64,000 bases of DNA. Origin: an uncultured bacterium (GTDB taxonomy: Bacteria > Chloroflexota > Anaerolineae > J036 > Brachytrichaceae). Where the stretch lies: contig CAIXPS010000292.1 of assembly GCA_903921365.1 (NCBI GenBank), forward strand, positions 21,084 to 85,083, written 5' to 3'. Shown here piece after piece: positions 32,438 to 40,444 of this stretch (positions are counted from its first letter, which is position 1; each line of letters starts with the position of its first letter). The notes beneath the pieces were generated by a model, which made no database searches, had not been told where the DNA came from, and saw nothing but the letters and a program-made list of their open reading frames with translations. The translations under genes were made by a program, and so were the position numbers.

Positions 32438-32477
32438 AAAAACGCACACGACGGCCGGGTTAGGGCCGTCGTGTGCG
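32438..32477 (-). terminator. Terminator of the HtrA gene
   Basis: Fourteen perfect pairs (32443-32456 with 32464-32477), followed on the minus strand by five U. On the plus strand it also follows the nucleotidyltransferase gene. Confidence 0.75.
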
Positions 32478-32497
32478 CGGGGGAGAAAAGGAAGGGG

Positions 32498-33751
32498 TTA
32501 CTGGGCCATTTCTGCCAGTGTCACTGTGATTGTGCGCTCCTGCGTGCCGCGCATCACTATCAGCGTCACCTTGTCACCGGCTTTGTGAGTGCTCAGCGTG
32601 CGCGCTAGACCGGATTCATCCGTGATCGCACTGCCATCGGCAGAGGTGATGATGTCCTGGCGCTGTAGCCCTGCTTTTGCTGCGGGCGAGCCGGTCACCA
32701 CGCTCATCACGACGATGCCATTCTTCTGGGTGATGCCCAGCCGGGCAGCGACTGACGGGGTTAGCGCCGTGTAGCGGATGCCCAGATACGTGTGCGTGGC
32801 ATGCCCATTTGCGACAAGTTCGTCAGCAATTGGCTTGGCCGCTGCGATGGAAATCGCGAAGCCGATGCCCTGTGAGGGCACGCCTGGCTCAGCCATGCCC
32901 GCGACCAGTGTGTTGATACCGACGACCTGACCGGCCAGGTTGACAAGCGGGCCGCCGGAGTTGCCGGGATTGATCGGCGCGCTGGTTTGGACGACATCGA
33001 ACAGGAACGGGGCGCTGCCGTTGCTATCGCTGGGTTCCTGCACAGTGCGACCCAGTGCGCTGGCAACGCCGGCAGTCACCGTCGGGCCGCCAGGCAGCGC
33101 TAACGCATTGCCAATCGCTACAAGCCAGTCGCCCACCTGCAATTGCGTCGAGTCGCCCAGTTCTGCAACCGGCAGATTGTCGCCCTTGATCTGCAGGACG
33201 GCCAGGTCAGTCTGGGGGTCGGCGCCAATAAGCGTCGCCGGGAACGAGCGGCCATCCGGAAGCGAAACGAGCAGGTCCTGGGCGCCTTCGATGACATGGT
33301 TATTCGTCAGGATATGTCCCTGCTTGTCATAGATCACGCCGGAACCGACGCCTGCCGGGACGCTGTAACTCTGGTTGTTCTGGTCGAGTTGCACCTGCTG
33401 ATTGGTGATCTGCACCACCGCAGGCTTGACCTTAGTCGCCACATTGCGCACTGCGGATGTAAAGTCTCCGCTCACGACCGGCCCCGGCTGAGCAGGTGTA
33501 TCGGCCTGCGTCTGTGCACTCGTCGTTTTTGCCGGAGCGATGGCCGCTTCGCTCGATTGATTGAAGGTTTTCACGGTCGCGCTATTGGCGGATATGTTTG
33601 ACGCCGCGGTGTTGTTCGTTAGTGCTGCGGCCTGTGAAGCGCTGCCGCTGGTGAGGCTGATGTTGGGAACAGAACACCCCGTGATCATCAGAATGATGGC
33701 TGTTGCCGTGGCCATCTGCACTCCTTTAGTTCGTATCGATTGAATGTTCAT
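32498..33751 (-). CDS. HtrA/DegP-family serine protease, lipoprotein
   Basis: 417 residues. Lipobox M-I-T-G-C at 22-26, a long Ala/Thr/Ser-rich spacer to about residue 95, a trypsin-like domain with His in L-T-N-N-H-V-I, Asp in T-D-L-A-V-L-Q-I and Ser in N-P-G-N-S-G-G-P-L, and one C-terminal PDZ domain (about 320-410). A quality-control protease anchored outside the membrane. GGAGG eight bases before the ATG fixes the start. Monocistronic, with a terminator close behind. Confidence 0.93.
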   Translation of the reverse strand: MNIQSIRTKGVQMATATAIILMITGCSVPNISLTSGSASQAAALTNNTAASNISANSATVKTFNQSSEAAIAPAKTTSAQTQADTPAQPGPVVSGDFTSAVRNVATKVKPAVVQITNQQVQLDQNNQSYSVPAGVGSGVIYDKQGHILTNNHVIEGAQDLLVSLPDGRSFPATLIGADPQTDLAVLQIKGDNLPVAELGDSTQLQVGDWLVAIGNALALPGGPTVTAGVASALGRTVQEPSDSNGSAPFLFDVVQTSAPINPGNSGGPLVNLAGQVVGINTLVAGMAEPGVPSQGIGFAISIAAAKPIADELVANGHATHTYLGIRYTALTPSVAARLGITQKNGIVVMSVVTGSPAAKAGLQRQDIITSADGSAITDESGLARTLSTHKAGDKVTLIVMRGTQERTITVTLAEMAQ

Positions 33752-34071
33752 CTGTTTTTCCTCCAGACTGTAAGCTTTCTGGTTGCTTTTGGAAACGCTT
33801 TATGTGTGCGTTTCATGGTGATAACGGTACAAATGGCGTCTGAGGCAATGCTGAGCACGCGGTTTGCGTATTGCGTACAGGGTGTTACGGATTCTTAATA
33901 GAGCGCTTAGCGTCCCTTGCGAAGGTTGCCTTGATTAGACGTCATACTGCACGAGACCCTTCGCAAGGGTGGTGTCACGAAGAACCCTGCGAAGGGCGGT
34001 CTGGTCGATAGAGGCTTATGCACACAACCTTCGCAGGGGAGGCGGATAGAGCGCTATTTGCAAGTGGGTTA
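33752..34071. other. 320-base gap without a gene: paired repeats and the HtrA upstream region
   Basis: No open frame of note. It holds the HtrA ribosome-binding site at its left end and the paired inverted repeats at 33914-34039 at its right half. A clear HtrA promoter is not seen. Confidence 0.5.
33914..34039. repeat. Two consecutive long-loop inverted repeats (tandem pair)
   Basis: First pair: CCCTTGCGAAGG at 33914-33925 with its perfect complement at 33958-33969. Second pair: CCCTGCGAAGG at 33985-33995 with its perfect complement at 34028-34038. Like arms lie 70-71 bases apart, and TGCAC recurs just before both right arms, so the two units look like an old tandem duplication. Loops of 32 bases differ in sequence. 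Could be an RNA element, a repeat family or a protein-binding array. Confidence 0.8.
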
Positions 34072-34077
34072 TAGAAT
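34072..34077 (+). promoter_or_regulatory. -10 box (TAGAAT) of the aldo/keto reductase gene, leaderless spacing
   Basis: TAGAAT ends exactly six bases before the ATG at 34084. It lies 33 bases after the repeat element. Confidence 0.5.
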
Positions 34078-34083
34078 CAGCAT

Positions 34084-35067
34084 ATGAAAACAAGACCTCT
34101 CGGGAAAACCGGTATCGCAGTCAGCGAACTGGCGCTTGGCGGTTTGTTTGTTTCTTCCATCGGCGGGCCTTTCGAGCAGGCGCGCAGTGCAGTGTTGCGC
34201 GCGCTGGAACTGGGTGTGAACTATGTTGACACAGCGCCCGGCTATTTGAACAGCGAGGAAGTGCTCGGCAAAGCGCTTGACGGCGTGACGGCGCCTTATG
34301 TGCTATCGACCAAACTGGGCGGACGCCCTATACCGTTCAATGCTCAGGATCGCAATAGCTTACTGTATTCGGTCGAAGAGAGCCTGCGCATCCTCAAGCG
34401 CGACCATATCGACATCCTGATGATCCACGAGCCCGACCGGCCGGGACAGTACAACTGGTGGGCGGATCCGGCGCACTTCGACGGGCCGGTCATGGATGTG
34501 CTGGCGGACCTGAAACGCCAGGGCGTCATCCGCCATATCGGCCTGGGCGGGACGACGGTTTATGAGTTGCCGCATATCATCAACACCGGGCGGTTTGACG
34601 TTGTCCTGACTGCATTTAACTATAGCCTGTTGTGGCGTGAGGCCGAACTCGAAGTGCTGCCGGCGGCGGTCAAGCAGGGCATGGGGATCGTCATTGGGTC
34701 GCCCTTGCAACAGGGTGCGCTGGCGCGCCGGTATGATGTCGAGGTGCGCCATGGCGCGCGCTGGTTGAGTTCACCGCGCCGCGCGCAGTATCTAAAGCTG
34801 TATGATTTTATCGATGAGATTGGTATTCCACTTGCCGAATTGGGCTTGCGTTTCGTGCTTTCCAATCCGAATGTCTCGTGCACGCTGACGGGCGCGCGCT
34901 CGCGCGAGGAAGTCGAGGCCAATGTGGCGGCCGTGGAGAAGGGCCCGCTGCCAGCGGACATTCTGAAGCGTTTGGACGAGATCGCGGCAATGGTCCCATT
35001 CCGCCCGTTCGAAGAGCCTTTCGGATTGCCGTTCGGGCGCGAGTACTGGGGACCGGGCACAGCCTGA
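34084..35067 (+). CDS. Aldo/keto reductase
   Basis: 327 residues, TIM-barrel AKR similar to the bacterial D-threo-aldose/L-fucose dehydrogenase branch. The catalytic Asp and Tyr are in Y-V-D-T-A-P-G-Y-L near residues 48-56, the Lys in S-T-K-L-G-G near 78-79, and the H-E of the tetrad in M-I-H-E-P-D near 113. Suggests oxidation or reduction of a sugar. First gene of the island 34084-41560. Confidence 0.88.
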   Translation: MKTRPLGKTGIAVSELALGGLFVSSIGGPFEQARSAVLRALELGVNYVDTAPGYLNSEEVLGKALDGVTAPYVLSTKLGGRPIPFNAQDRNSLLYSVEESLRILKRDHIDILMIHEPDRPGQYNWWADPAHFDGPVMDVLADLKRQGVIRHIGLGGTTVYELPHIINTGRFDVVLTAFNYSLLWREAELEVLPAAVKQGMGIVIGSPLQQGALARRYDVEVRHGARWLSSPRRAQYLKLYDFIDEIGIPLAELGLRFVLSNPNVSCTLTGARSREEVEANVAAVEKGPLPADILKRLDEIAAMVPFRPFEEPFGLPFGREYWGPGTA

Positions 35068-35120
35068 TCGTGACGGCCTGACGGCCTGATGGCATGATGT
35101 CATGAAGGCATGATGGAATG
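35068..35120 (+). repeat. Degenerate short repeats
   Basis: A stretch of related ten- to eleven-base units (GGCCTGAC, GGCCTGAT, GGCATGAT, GTCATGAA, GGCATGAT) between two genes. It immediately precedes the GGAGGTGAG ribosome-binding site of the dehydrogenase gene. Probably slippage-derived spacer. Confidence 0.5.
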
Positions 35121-35130
35121 GAGGTGAGTT

Positions 35131-36162
35131 ATGAAAGCAGCAATTGTGCGGCGACCGGGTGAGCTAACCGTTGAGGATATCCCCGCGCCGCAGCCCGGCG
35201 ATTACGAAGCCCTGTGCCGAATTGAATACGGCGCCACGTGCACAGGCACTGACCAGCACCTGATCGCGGGACGCTTCCCGTGGCCTGTGACTTACCCGAC
35301 GATCCTTGGGCACGAGAGCATCGGGCGCGTCGTGCAGATTGGCAAGCGCGTGCGAAACTACACGGTTGGCGATCTGGTCACCCGTGTAGGCACGCCCTCG
35401 CCGCTGACTGGTGAGTTTCAAGTGAACTGGGGCGGGTATGCTGAGTTCGGCATTGTCCGCGACCACTGGGCGATGCGGGAGGATGGCCTGCCGGCGAGCG
35501 AGTGGAGTGGATATCGCATCAACCAGGTGCTCCCGTCCGACTTCGACCCAGCGGCGGCGACGATGATCATCACGTGGCGTGAAACGCTCAGCTACCTGAA
35601 CCGCATGGGCGTCGGCCAGGGAGCGCGCGTCCTGATCAGCGGCTCCGGCGGAAATGGGCTGGCATTTGCGGCGCATGCGGCAAATCGCGGCGCCGCACAG
35701 GTCACGGTAATCGGCAGCCCCGCCCGTGAAACTGCGGCGCGCGCAGTTGGGGCAAGTGACTATTACGACTATGGCGGCGTGGGATTGATTGAACGAATCG
35801 ACCAGGCCTTACCTGGCGGATATGACTTCATCATCGACGCCGTGGGCAAGAGCGGCCAACTCGACGCGATTCTGCCGCTACTCAAGGCCGGCGGCACTGT
35901 CGGCATCTATGGCATCGATGACTGGGGCAAGTGCGCGCTGAACCCGACGCGGGCGCGCGGCACATTCACTTTTTACAACGGCGGCTACGACGAAGAGGAA
36001 ACACATGCGCAGATCGTTGACGATGTTCAACGCGGCAAACTCAATGCGGCGCACTGGCTTGACCTGGAGCACCCCTATGCGTTGAGCGACATCAACCAGG
36101 CGTTCGATGCCTTGCGCGCGCGCAAGATGATCAAGGCGGTGATCCGTTGCGCGTCTATTTAA
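35131..36162 (+). CDS. Zinc-type MDR alcohol/sugar dehydrogenase
   Basis: 343 residues. MDR fold with a catalytic-zinc-type Cys in A-T-C-T-G-T-D, G-H-E near residue 66 and the NAD loop G-S-G-G-N-G-L near 171. The structural-zinc cysteine loop is missing; residues 85-105 read L-V-T-R-V-G-T-P-S-P, so it belongs to a subgroup without the second zinc. Substrate unknown, plausibly a sugar alcohol. GGAGG lies nine bases before the ATG. Confidence 0.8.
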   Translation: MKAAIVRRPGELTVEDIPAPQPGDYEALCRIEYGATCTGTDQHLIAGRFPWPVTYPTILGHESIGRVVQIGKRVRNYTVGDLVTRVGTPSPLTGEFQVNWGGYAEFGIVRDHWAMREDGLPASEWSGYRINQVLPSDFDPAAATMIITWRETLSYLNRMGVGQGARVLISGSGGNGLAFAAHAANRGAAQVTVIGSPARETAARAVGASDYYDYGGVGLIERIDQALPGGYDFIIDAVGKSGQLDAILPLLKAGGTVGIYGIDDWGKCALNPTRARGTFTFYNGGYDEEETHAQIVDDVQRGKLNAAHWLDLEHPYALSDINQAFDALRARKMIKAVIRCASI

Positions 36163-36971
36163 TGACTGACCTCGAAGGCGTCGCCGGCGTGCTCAACTTT
36201 GACGATTGGTGCCTGCCTGAGTCGCGCTATTACGAGACGGCAAAGGAACTGCTCACGCGCGAAGTGAACGCGGCCGTTGATGGGTTCTTTGCAGGCGGCG
36301 CCAGCCAGGTGCTGGTGGCAGACGGCCACGGCGCGGGCGGGATCAACCCGGTTTTGCTCGACAAACGCGCAGAGCTGATGCGCGGTTTTGGCATGGGCTG
36401 GCCTTTCCTCCTCAACGAGGGCTATGACGCAGTTGCGTGGGTGGGGCAGCATGCCAAGGCCGGCACTGTCTACGCGCATCTGGCGCATACACAGTGGTTC
36501 AACTATCTCGATCTGTCGATCAACGAAGTGTCGATCGGCGAGTTCGGCCAACTGGCGCTGTGCGCAAACGAGCTGGACGTGCCCGCGGTCTTCTTCTCCG
36601 GCGACAGCGCAGGCTGTCTCGAAGCCCAGCACCTGACCCCCGGCGTTGAGACGGTCAGCGTCAAACGCGGCACTACGGCGACATCGGGTGACGGACTCGA
36701 TGCGGCGAAGTATCAGCGCCACAACGCCGGGGCGGTGCATCGGCATCCTGAACGGGCGCGCGCCTTGATCCGCGAAGGATCAGAGCGCGCCATGCGCCGG
36801 TATGCGTCGTATCGCCCGCGTGTGACGCCACAGTTGGCTGCGCCGTACCAACGGGTGGCGATATTCCGTGGCGAGAAGGGCGGCACAAAGACCATTTCGA
36901 TCGAGAGCCATCCCAATAGCGTTATCGAGTTGATGAATGTGCCGTTCCAACCAGCGCCGCTGGTGGAATAG
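36147..36971 (+). CDS. DppA-type D-aminopeptidase (M55)
   Basis: 274 residues. Metallopeptidase family M55, self-compartmentalising D-aminopeptidases. The zinc ligands D8 and E10 appear in L-M-T-D-L-E-G-V-A-G-V, with further ligands in D-G-H-G-A-G near 60 and G-Q-H-A-K near 104. The start is a TTG at 36147 inside the end of the dehydrogenase gene (16-base overlap); the next start at 36162 would delete D8, so TTG is favoured. Degrades D-amino-acid peptides, perhaps from cell walls. Confidence 0.85.
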   Translation: MRVYLMTDLEGVAGVLNFDDWCLPESRYYETAKELLTREVNAAVDGFFAGGASQVLVADGHGAGGINPVLLDKRAELMRGFGMGWPFLLNEGYDAVAWVGQHAKAGTVYAHLAHTQWFNYLDLSINEVSIGEFGQLALCANELDVPAVFFSGDSAGCLEAQHLTPGVETVSVKRGTTATSGDGLDAAKYQRHNAGAVHRHPERARALIREGSERAMRRYASYRPRVTPQLAAPYQRVAIFRGEKGGTKTISIESHPNSVIELMNVPFQPAPLVE

Positions 36972-37036
36972 GGCGGTGGGTCGCAAGATAGGGCAACCGC
37001 AAGGGGTTTGCCTCTATATTTCACACGGAGATAATA

Positions 37037-38311
37037 ATGAATTCCAGAGAACGCGTGGCGCTTAGTTTGAATCATGAAGAACCCGATTACCTGCCCATGG
37101 ACATGGGAGCCAGCGCCGTCACCGGCATGCATATCAACACCGTATATGCGCTGCGGCAGGCGCTCAAACTCGACCCGCCTGGGGAGCAGGTCAAGGTGGT
37201 TGAGCCGTATCAACTGCTTGGTGAGATCAAGCCCGATTTGATCGACGCGCTGGGCATCGATGTGATCGGGCTGGGCAAGCCGCAGAATCTGTTTGGCTAC
37301 AAGAACGAAGGGTGGAAGCCGTGGACGACGCCGCAGGGCGTGCCGGCGCTGGTTCCTGAAGCCTTCAACACTGACCCCGAACCGAACGGTGAAGTGTTGA
37401 TGTATCCGGAAGGGGACAAGACAGTGCGGCCGAGTGGGCGCCTGCCGCAGGGCGGGTTCTACTTTGACACGATCATCCGCCAGGACCCGATCGACGATGA
37501 TCACATGAACGTGGAAGACAACCTTGAGGAGTTCACACCGATCGCGGACGAAGACCTGGCCTACCTGGCATCCGAAGCAGAGCGGTTGTACACGACGACG
37601 GACAAAGCCATCCTTGGCAACTTTGGCGGCACCGCATTTGGCGATATCGCGATGGTGCCTGCGCCGTTTCTCAAACACCCTAAAGGAATTCGTGACGTTG
37701 CCGAGTGGTACATGAGCACTGTCAGCCGGCGCGATTATGTGAGCGAAGTATTCGAGCGGCAATGCGACATCGGCCTGGAGAATCTGGAACGCATATTTGC
37801 GCTGGTCGGCAATCGTGTAGCCGCTGTGTTTGTCACGGGCACTGACTTTGGCACACAGAACGGCCCGTTCATCTCTCCAAAGGCGTATCGCAGCTTGTTC
37901 ATGCCATTCCATAAACGCGTAAACGAGTGGATTCACACGCGCACCCAGTGGAAGTCGTTCATCCATTCGTGTGGTTCCGTGCGCGCGTTGATCCCCGACT
38001 TTATCGAGGCTGGTTTCGACATCCTGAACCCGGTGCAGACTTCGGCTGCGCGCATGGCGCCGGATGAACTGAAACGCGAGTATGGCAAGTCCATCACCTT
38101 CTGGGGCGGGGGCGTGGATACGCAACGCACGTTGCCGTTTGGAACGCCGGATGAAGTGCGGCAACAGGTGCGCGAACGCATCCGCACGCTTGGCCCCGGC
38201 GGCGGTTTTATTTTCAACCCGATCCACAACGTTCAGGCACAGACGCCGGTCGAGAATGTGCTGGCAATGTTCGAGGCTGTGCGGGAGCATGGCCGTTATC
38301 CAATCGTATGA
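37037..38311 (+). CDS. UroD-superfamily protein (methyltransferase-type), 424 residues
   Basis: A member of the uroporphyrinogen decarboxylase superfamily. It has the H-S-C-G motif near residue 313 that holds metal in MtaA/CmuA-type methyltransferases, and a late N-P-I-H-N-V-Q segment near 394. It is not HemE: the N-terminal heme-enzyme signature is absent. Similar proteins are common in sugar-catabolic clusters of Chloroflexota. No corrinoid protein is encoded in the window, so the methyl carrier is unknown. GGAG lies seven bases before the ATG. Confidence 0.75.
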   Translation: MNSRERVALSLNHEEPDYLPMDMGASAVTGMHINTVYALRQALKLDPPGEQVKVVEPYQLLGEIKPDLIDALGIDVIGLGKPQNLFGYKNEGWKPWTTPQGVPALVPEAFNTDPEPNGEVLMYPEGDKTVRPSGRLPQGGFYFDTIIRQDPIDDDHMNVEDNLEEFTPIADEDLAYLASEAERLYTTTDKAILGNFGGTAFGDIAMVPAPFLKHPKGIRDVAEWYMSTVSRRDYVSEVFERQCDIGLENLERIFALVGNRVAAVFVTGTDFGTQNGPFISPKAYRSLFMPFHKRVNEWIHTRTQWKSFIHSCGSVRALIPDFIEAGFDILNPVQTSAARMAPDELKREYGKSITFWGGGVDTQRTLPFGTPDEVRQQVRERIRTLGPGGGFIFNPIHNVQAQTPVENVLAMFEAVREHGRYPIV

Positions 38312-38817
38312 GCGAGATCGCATCCATGCGCATGCGCATGCCGGGTGAAACAAAATTGTCGCCAGGGCGCGACTTCACCATCCGCGCTTTCCGATCACAG
38401 GATCAGGTCGCGACACGGGAACTGGTGCTCGAAGGGTTGGGGGAGCGCTGGGGCGTTATTGATGAGTCGCGCAATCCGGACCTGGATGACATTGCTACCT
38501 TTTACGTTTCGAAGGGACATATGGTGCTCATTGCCGAGGACGATTCCGGGATTCTTGGTAGCGGTGCGCTGGTTGTGACAGACCGCAGGGCGCAAATGGT
38601 GCGCGTGTCGGTCAGGGCGACCGAGCGCAGGCGCGGTATCGCCAGTGCGATTGTCGAGGAGCTGGTCGAAATCGCGCGCGAGCGCGGCGTCAGGCGCATC
38701 GAGGTAGAGACAAACAATGACTGGCACAGTGCAATACGGTTGTACGAACGGCATGGGTTTGTCGAATATGCTCGTGACGCAGAGAGTGTCTATCTCGCGA
38801 GGGAGTTGCCTGAATGA
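38308..38817 (+). CDS. GNAT N-acetyltransferase
   Basis: 169 residues. GNAT core with the acetyl-CoA loop R-R-R-G-I-A near residues 109-114 and the C-terminal N-N-D-W-H-S-A-I-R-L-Y-E-R-H-G-F near 136-151. The ATG overlaps the UroD stop codon as ATGA. The first 20 residues are Met- and Arg-rich and probably unstructured; a start at 38326 is also possible. Substrate unknown. Confidence 0.85.
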   Translation: MSEIASMRMRMPGETKLSPGRDFTIRAFRSQDQVATRELVLEGLGERWGVIDESRNPDLDDIATFYVSKGHMVLIAEDDSGILGSGALVVTDRRAQMVRVSVRATERRRGIASAIVEELVEIARERGVRRIEVETNNDWHSAIRLYERHGFVEYARDAESVYLARELPE

Positions 38818-39401
38818 GAAAGTGGATAGTGGGAATGTTAGCTTTTGTTGTTTTGATGGCAGGATGTGCGGCGGCCAGCACACCTCTGGCGTCGCCGCTC
38901 GTGACTATCATTGCGACGAGCGGCGGCGGGCCGGCTTCGGCGCTCGCTGTGACCAGTAGCGCATTCGAGGCAGGCAAGGCCATCCCGATGAAGTACACAT
39001 GTGATGGTCAGAAAGTCTCTGTCCCAATGGCGTGGGGCGATGTGCCTGCGGCGACGAAGAGCTTTGCCCTGATTGTCGATGACCCCGACGCGCCCGGGCG
39101 CGTGTTTGTGCACTGGGTTCTTTTCAACATACCTCCGGCAACGCGCGCGCTGCCGGAAGGCGTCAAGACAGACCCGACGCTCGCGGATGGGACGCGGAAC
39201 GGGAATAATGGCGGCGGCCAGAGCGGATACACTGGTCCCTGTCCGCCCAGCGGCGTGCACCGCTACTTCTTTAAGCTGTATGCCCTGGACATGCTACTCA
39301 CACTTGATCCCGGCGCGTCGAAGGATCAGGTGCTTGCAGCCATACAGGGGCATATTCTGGCACAGGGCGAGTTGATAGGCACATATACCAGAAGTAAGTA
39401 A
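38814..39401 (+). CDS. YbhB/YbcL-type PEBP lipoprotein
   Basis: 195 residues. Lipobox L-M-A-G-C near 14-18, then the phosphatidylethanolamine-binding protein (Raf kinase inhibitor-like) fold with D-D-P-D-A-P near 88-93, H-W-V-L-F-N-I near 101-107 and G-P-C-P-P-S-G-x-H-R-Y near 138-148. Function of bacterial PEBPs is unclear; a ligand-binding extracytoplasmic protein is likely. Overlaps the GNAT stop by four bases (ATGA). Confidence 0.88.
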   Translation: MRKWIVGMLAFVVLMAGCAAASTPLASPLVTIIATSGGGPASALAVTSSAFEAGKAIPMKYTCDGQKVSVPMAWGDVPAATKSFALIVDDPDAPGRVFVHWVLFNIPPATRALPEGVKTDPTLADGTRNGNNGGGQSGYTGPCPPSGVHRYFFKLYALDMLLTLDPGASKDQVLAAIQGHILAQGELIGTYTRSK

Positions 39402-39414
39402 GATAAGCAGTACT

Positions 39415-40377
39415 ATGCAAACAAGAAAACTCGGTTGGACAGATCTGAATTTGACGACCATTGGCCTGGGCGCCTGGGCTATGGGAGGCAACGGCTGGAA
39501 GTTTGGTTGGGGCCCGCAGGATGACGCGGACTCGATTGCGACAATACGCCGCGCCAACGAGCTGGGCATCAACTGGATTGATACGGCGGCCATCTATGGA
39601 CTTGGGCATTCGGAGGAAGTCGTCGGTCGGGCGTTGAAAATGCTTGCGACAAAGCCGATCGTCGCCACAAAGTGCAGCCGGCGTTGGGATGACGCCGGCA
39701 TGCCGTACGCGGATCTCAACCCGGCCAGCCTGCGCAGGGAATGCGACGAGAGCCTGCGCAGGCTTGGCGTCGAACAGATTGACCTGTATCAGGTGCACTG
39801 GCCACAGCCAGACGCGGCAATTGAAGAGGCGTGGGGCACGCTGGCTGACCTTGTAAAGGTTGGCAAGTTGCGCTATATCGGTGTGTGCAATTTCAGCGTT
39901 TCGCAACTCATGCGTATCCGGCCGATTCATCCGGTCGCCTCGCTGCAACCGCCCTACAGCATGCTGGTGCGGGGTGTGGAGGCTGAGACGCTGGCCTATT
40001 GTGCTGCCAATAACATCGGTGTCGTAGCCTACAGCCCGATGCAGAAGGGACTGCTCACCGGCAAGGTGACGCGCGAATGGGTGGAGTCCCTGGCCGCAGA
40101 TGACCATCGTCATCGCGATCCGATGTTCCAGGAGCCGCAGCTGGGCGCTAATCTTGCTTTGGTTGATGGACTCAAGCAGATTGCTCAGCGCAACGGCAAG
40201 ACGGCAGCACAACTCGCGATTGCCTGGGTGCTGCGCCGAGCAGAAGTGACATCGGCCATCGTCGGCGCGCGCAGGCCGTCACAGATCGAAGAGACGGTAG
40301 CCGCAGGCGACTGGTCTTTGTCGCTCGACGACATCGCCAGCGTCGAGATGTTGCTGGCCGAACGAGCCAGAGTTTAG
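39415..40377 (+). CDS. Aldo/keto reductase
   Basis: 320 residues. The AKR tetrad is present: D-T-A-A-I-Y near residues 53-58, K in A-T-K-C near 85, and H in V-H-W-P near 126. The C-terminal coenzyme motif G-A-R-R-P-S-Q-I-E-E is at 283-292. Belongs to the general bacterial YajO/Gpr-type group. Starts 13 bases after the PEBP gene with no Shine-Dalgarno, so it may be read from the same mRNA. Confidence 0.88.
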   Translation: MQTRKLGWTDLNLTTIGLGAWAMGGNGWKFGWGPQDDADSIATIRRANELGINWIDTAAIYGLGHSEEVVGRALKMLATKPIVATKCSRRWDDAGMPYADLNPASLRRECDESLRRLGVEQIDLYQVHWPQPDAAIEEAWGTLADLVKVGKLRYIGVCNFSVSQLMRIRPIHPVASLQPPYSMLVRGVEAETLAYCAANNIGVVAYSPMQKGLLTGKVTREWVESLAADDHRHRDPMFQEPQLGANLALVDGLKQIAQRNGKTAAQLAIAWVLRRAEVTSAIVGARRPSQIEETVAAGDWSLSLDDIASVEMLLAERARV

Positions 40378-40391
40378 GTTCAGTTTTATCT

Positions 40392-40421
40392 GCCTGTGAG
40401 GTCTTGTTAGGCTTCACAGGC
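40392..40421 (+). terminator. Hairpin between aldo/keto reductase and the second UroD gene
   Basis: Eight perfect pairs (40392-40399 with 40414-40421), followed by GTTTCG only. A weak terminator or a 3' stabiliser of the upstream message. Confidence 0.35.
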
Positions 40422-40444
40422 GTTTCGCAGTTTGTGGTGCAACA

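Noticed and set aside
33914..34039. IS remnant or CRISPR
   Set aside because: No transposase trace, no target-site duplication, and loops and arms do not fit a spacer-repeat pattern.
35068..35120. Attachment site or iteron array
   Set aside because: The units are degenerate, no integrase or replication gene is near, and slippage explains them.
36713..38353. A 546-codon open frame on the minus strand
   Set aside because: It is antisense to the UroD-type and DppA genes, is rich in Arg/His with no known motif, and follows from high GC at codon position 3 of the real genes.
39298..40212. A 304-codon open frame on the minus strand
   Set aside because: Shadow of the aldo/keto reductase gene; no domain, no ribosome-binding site.
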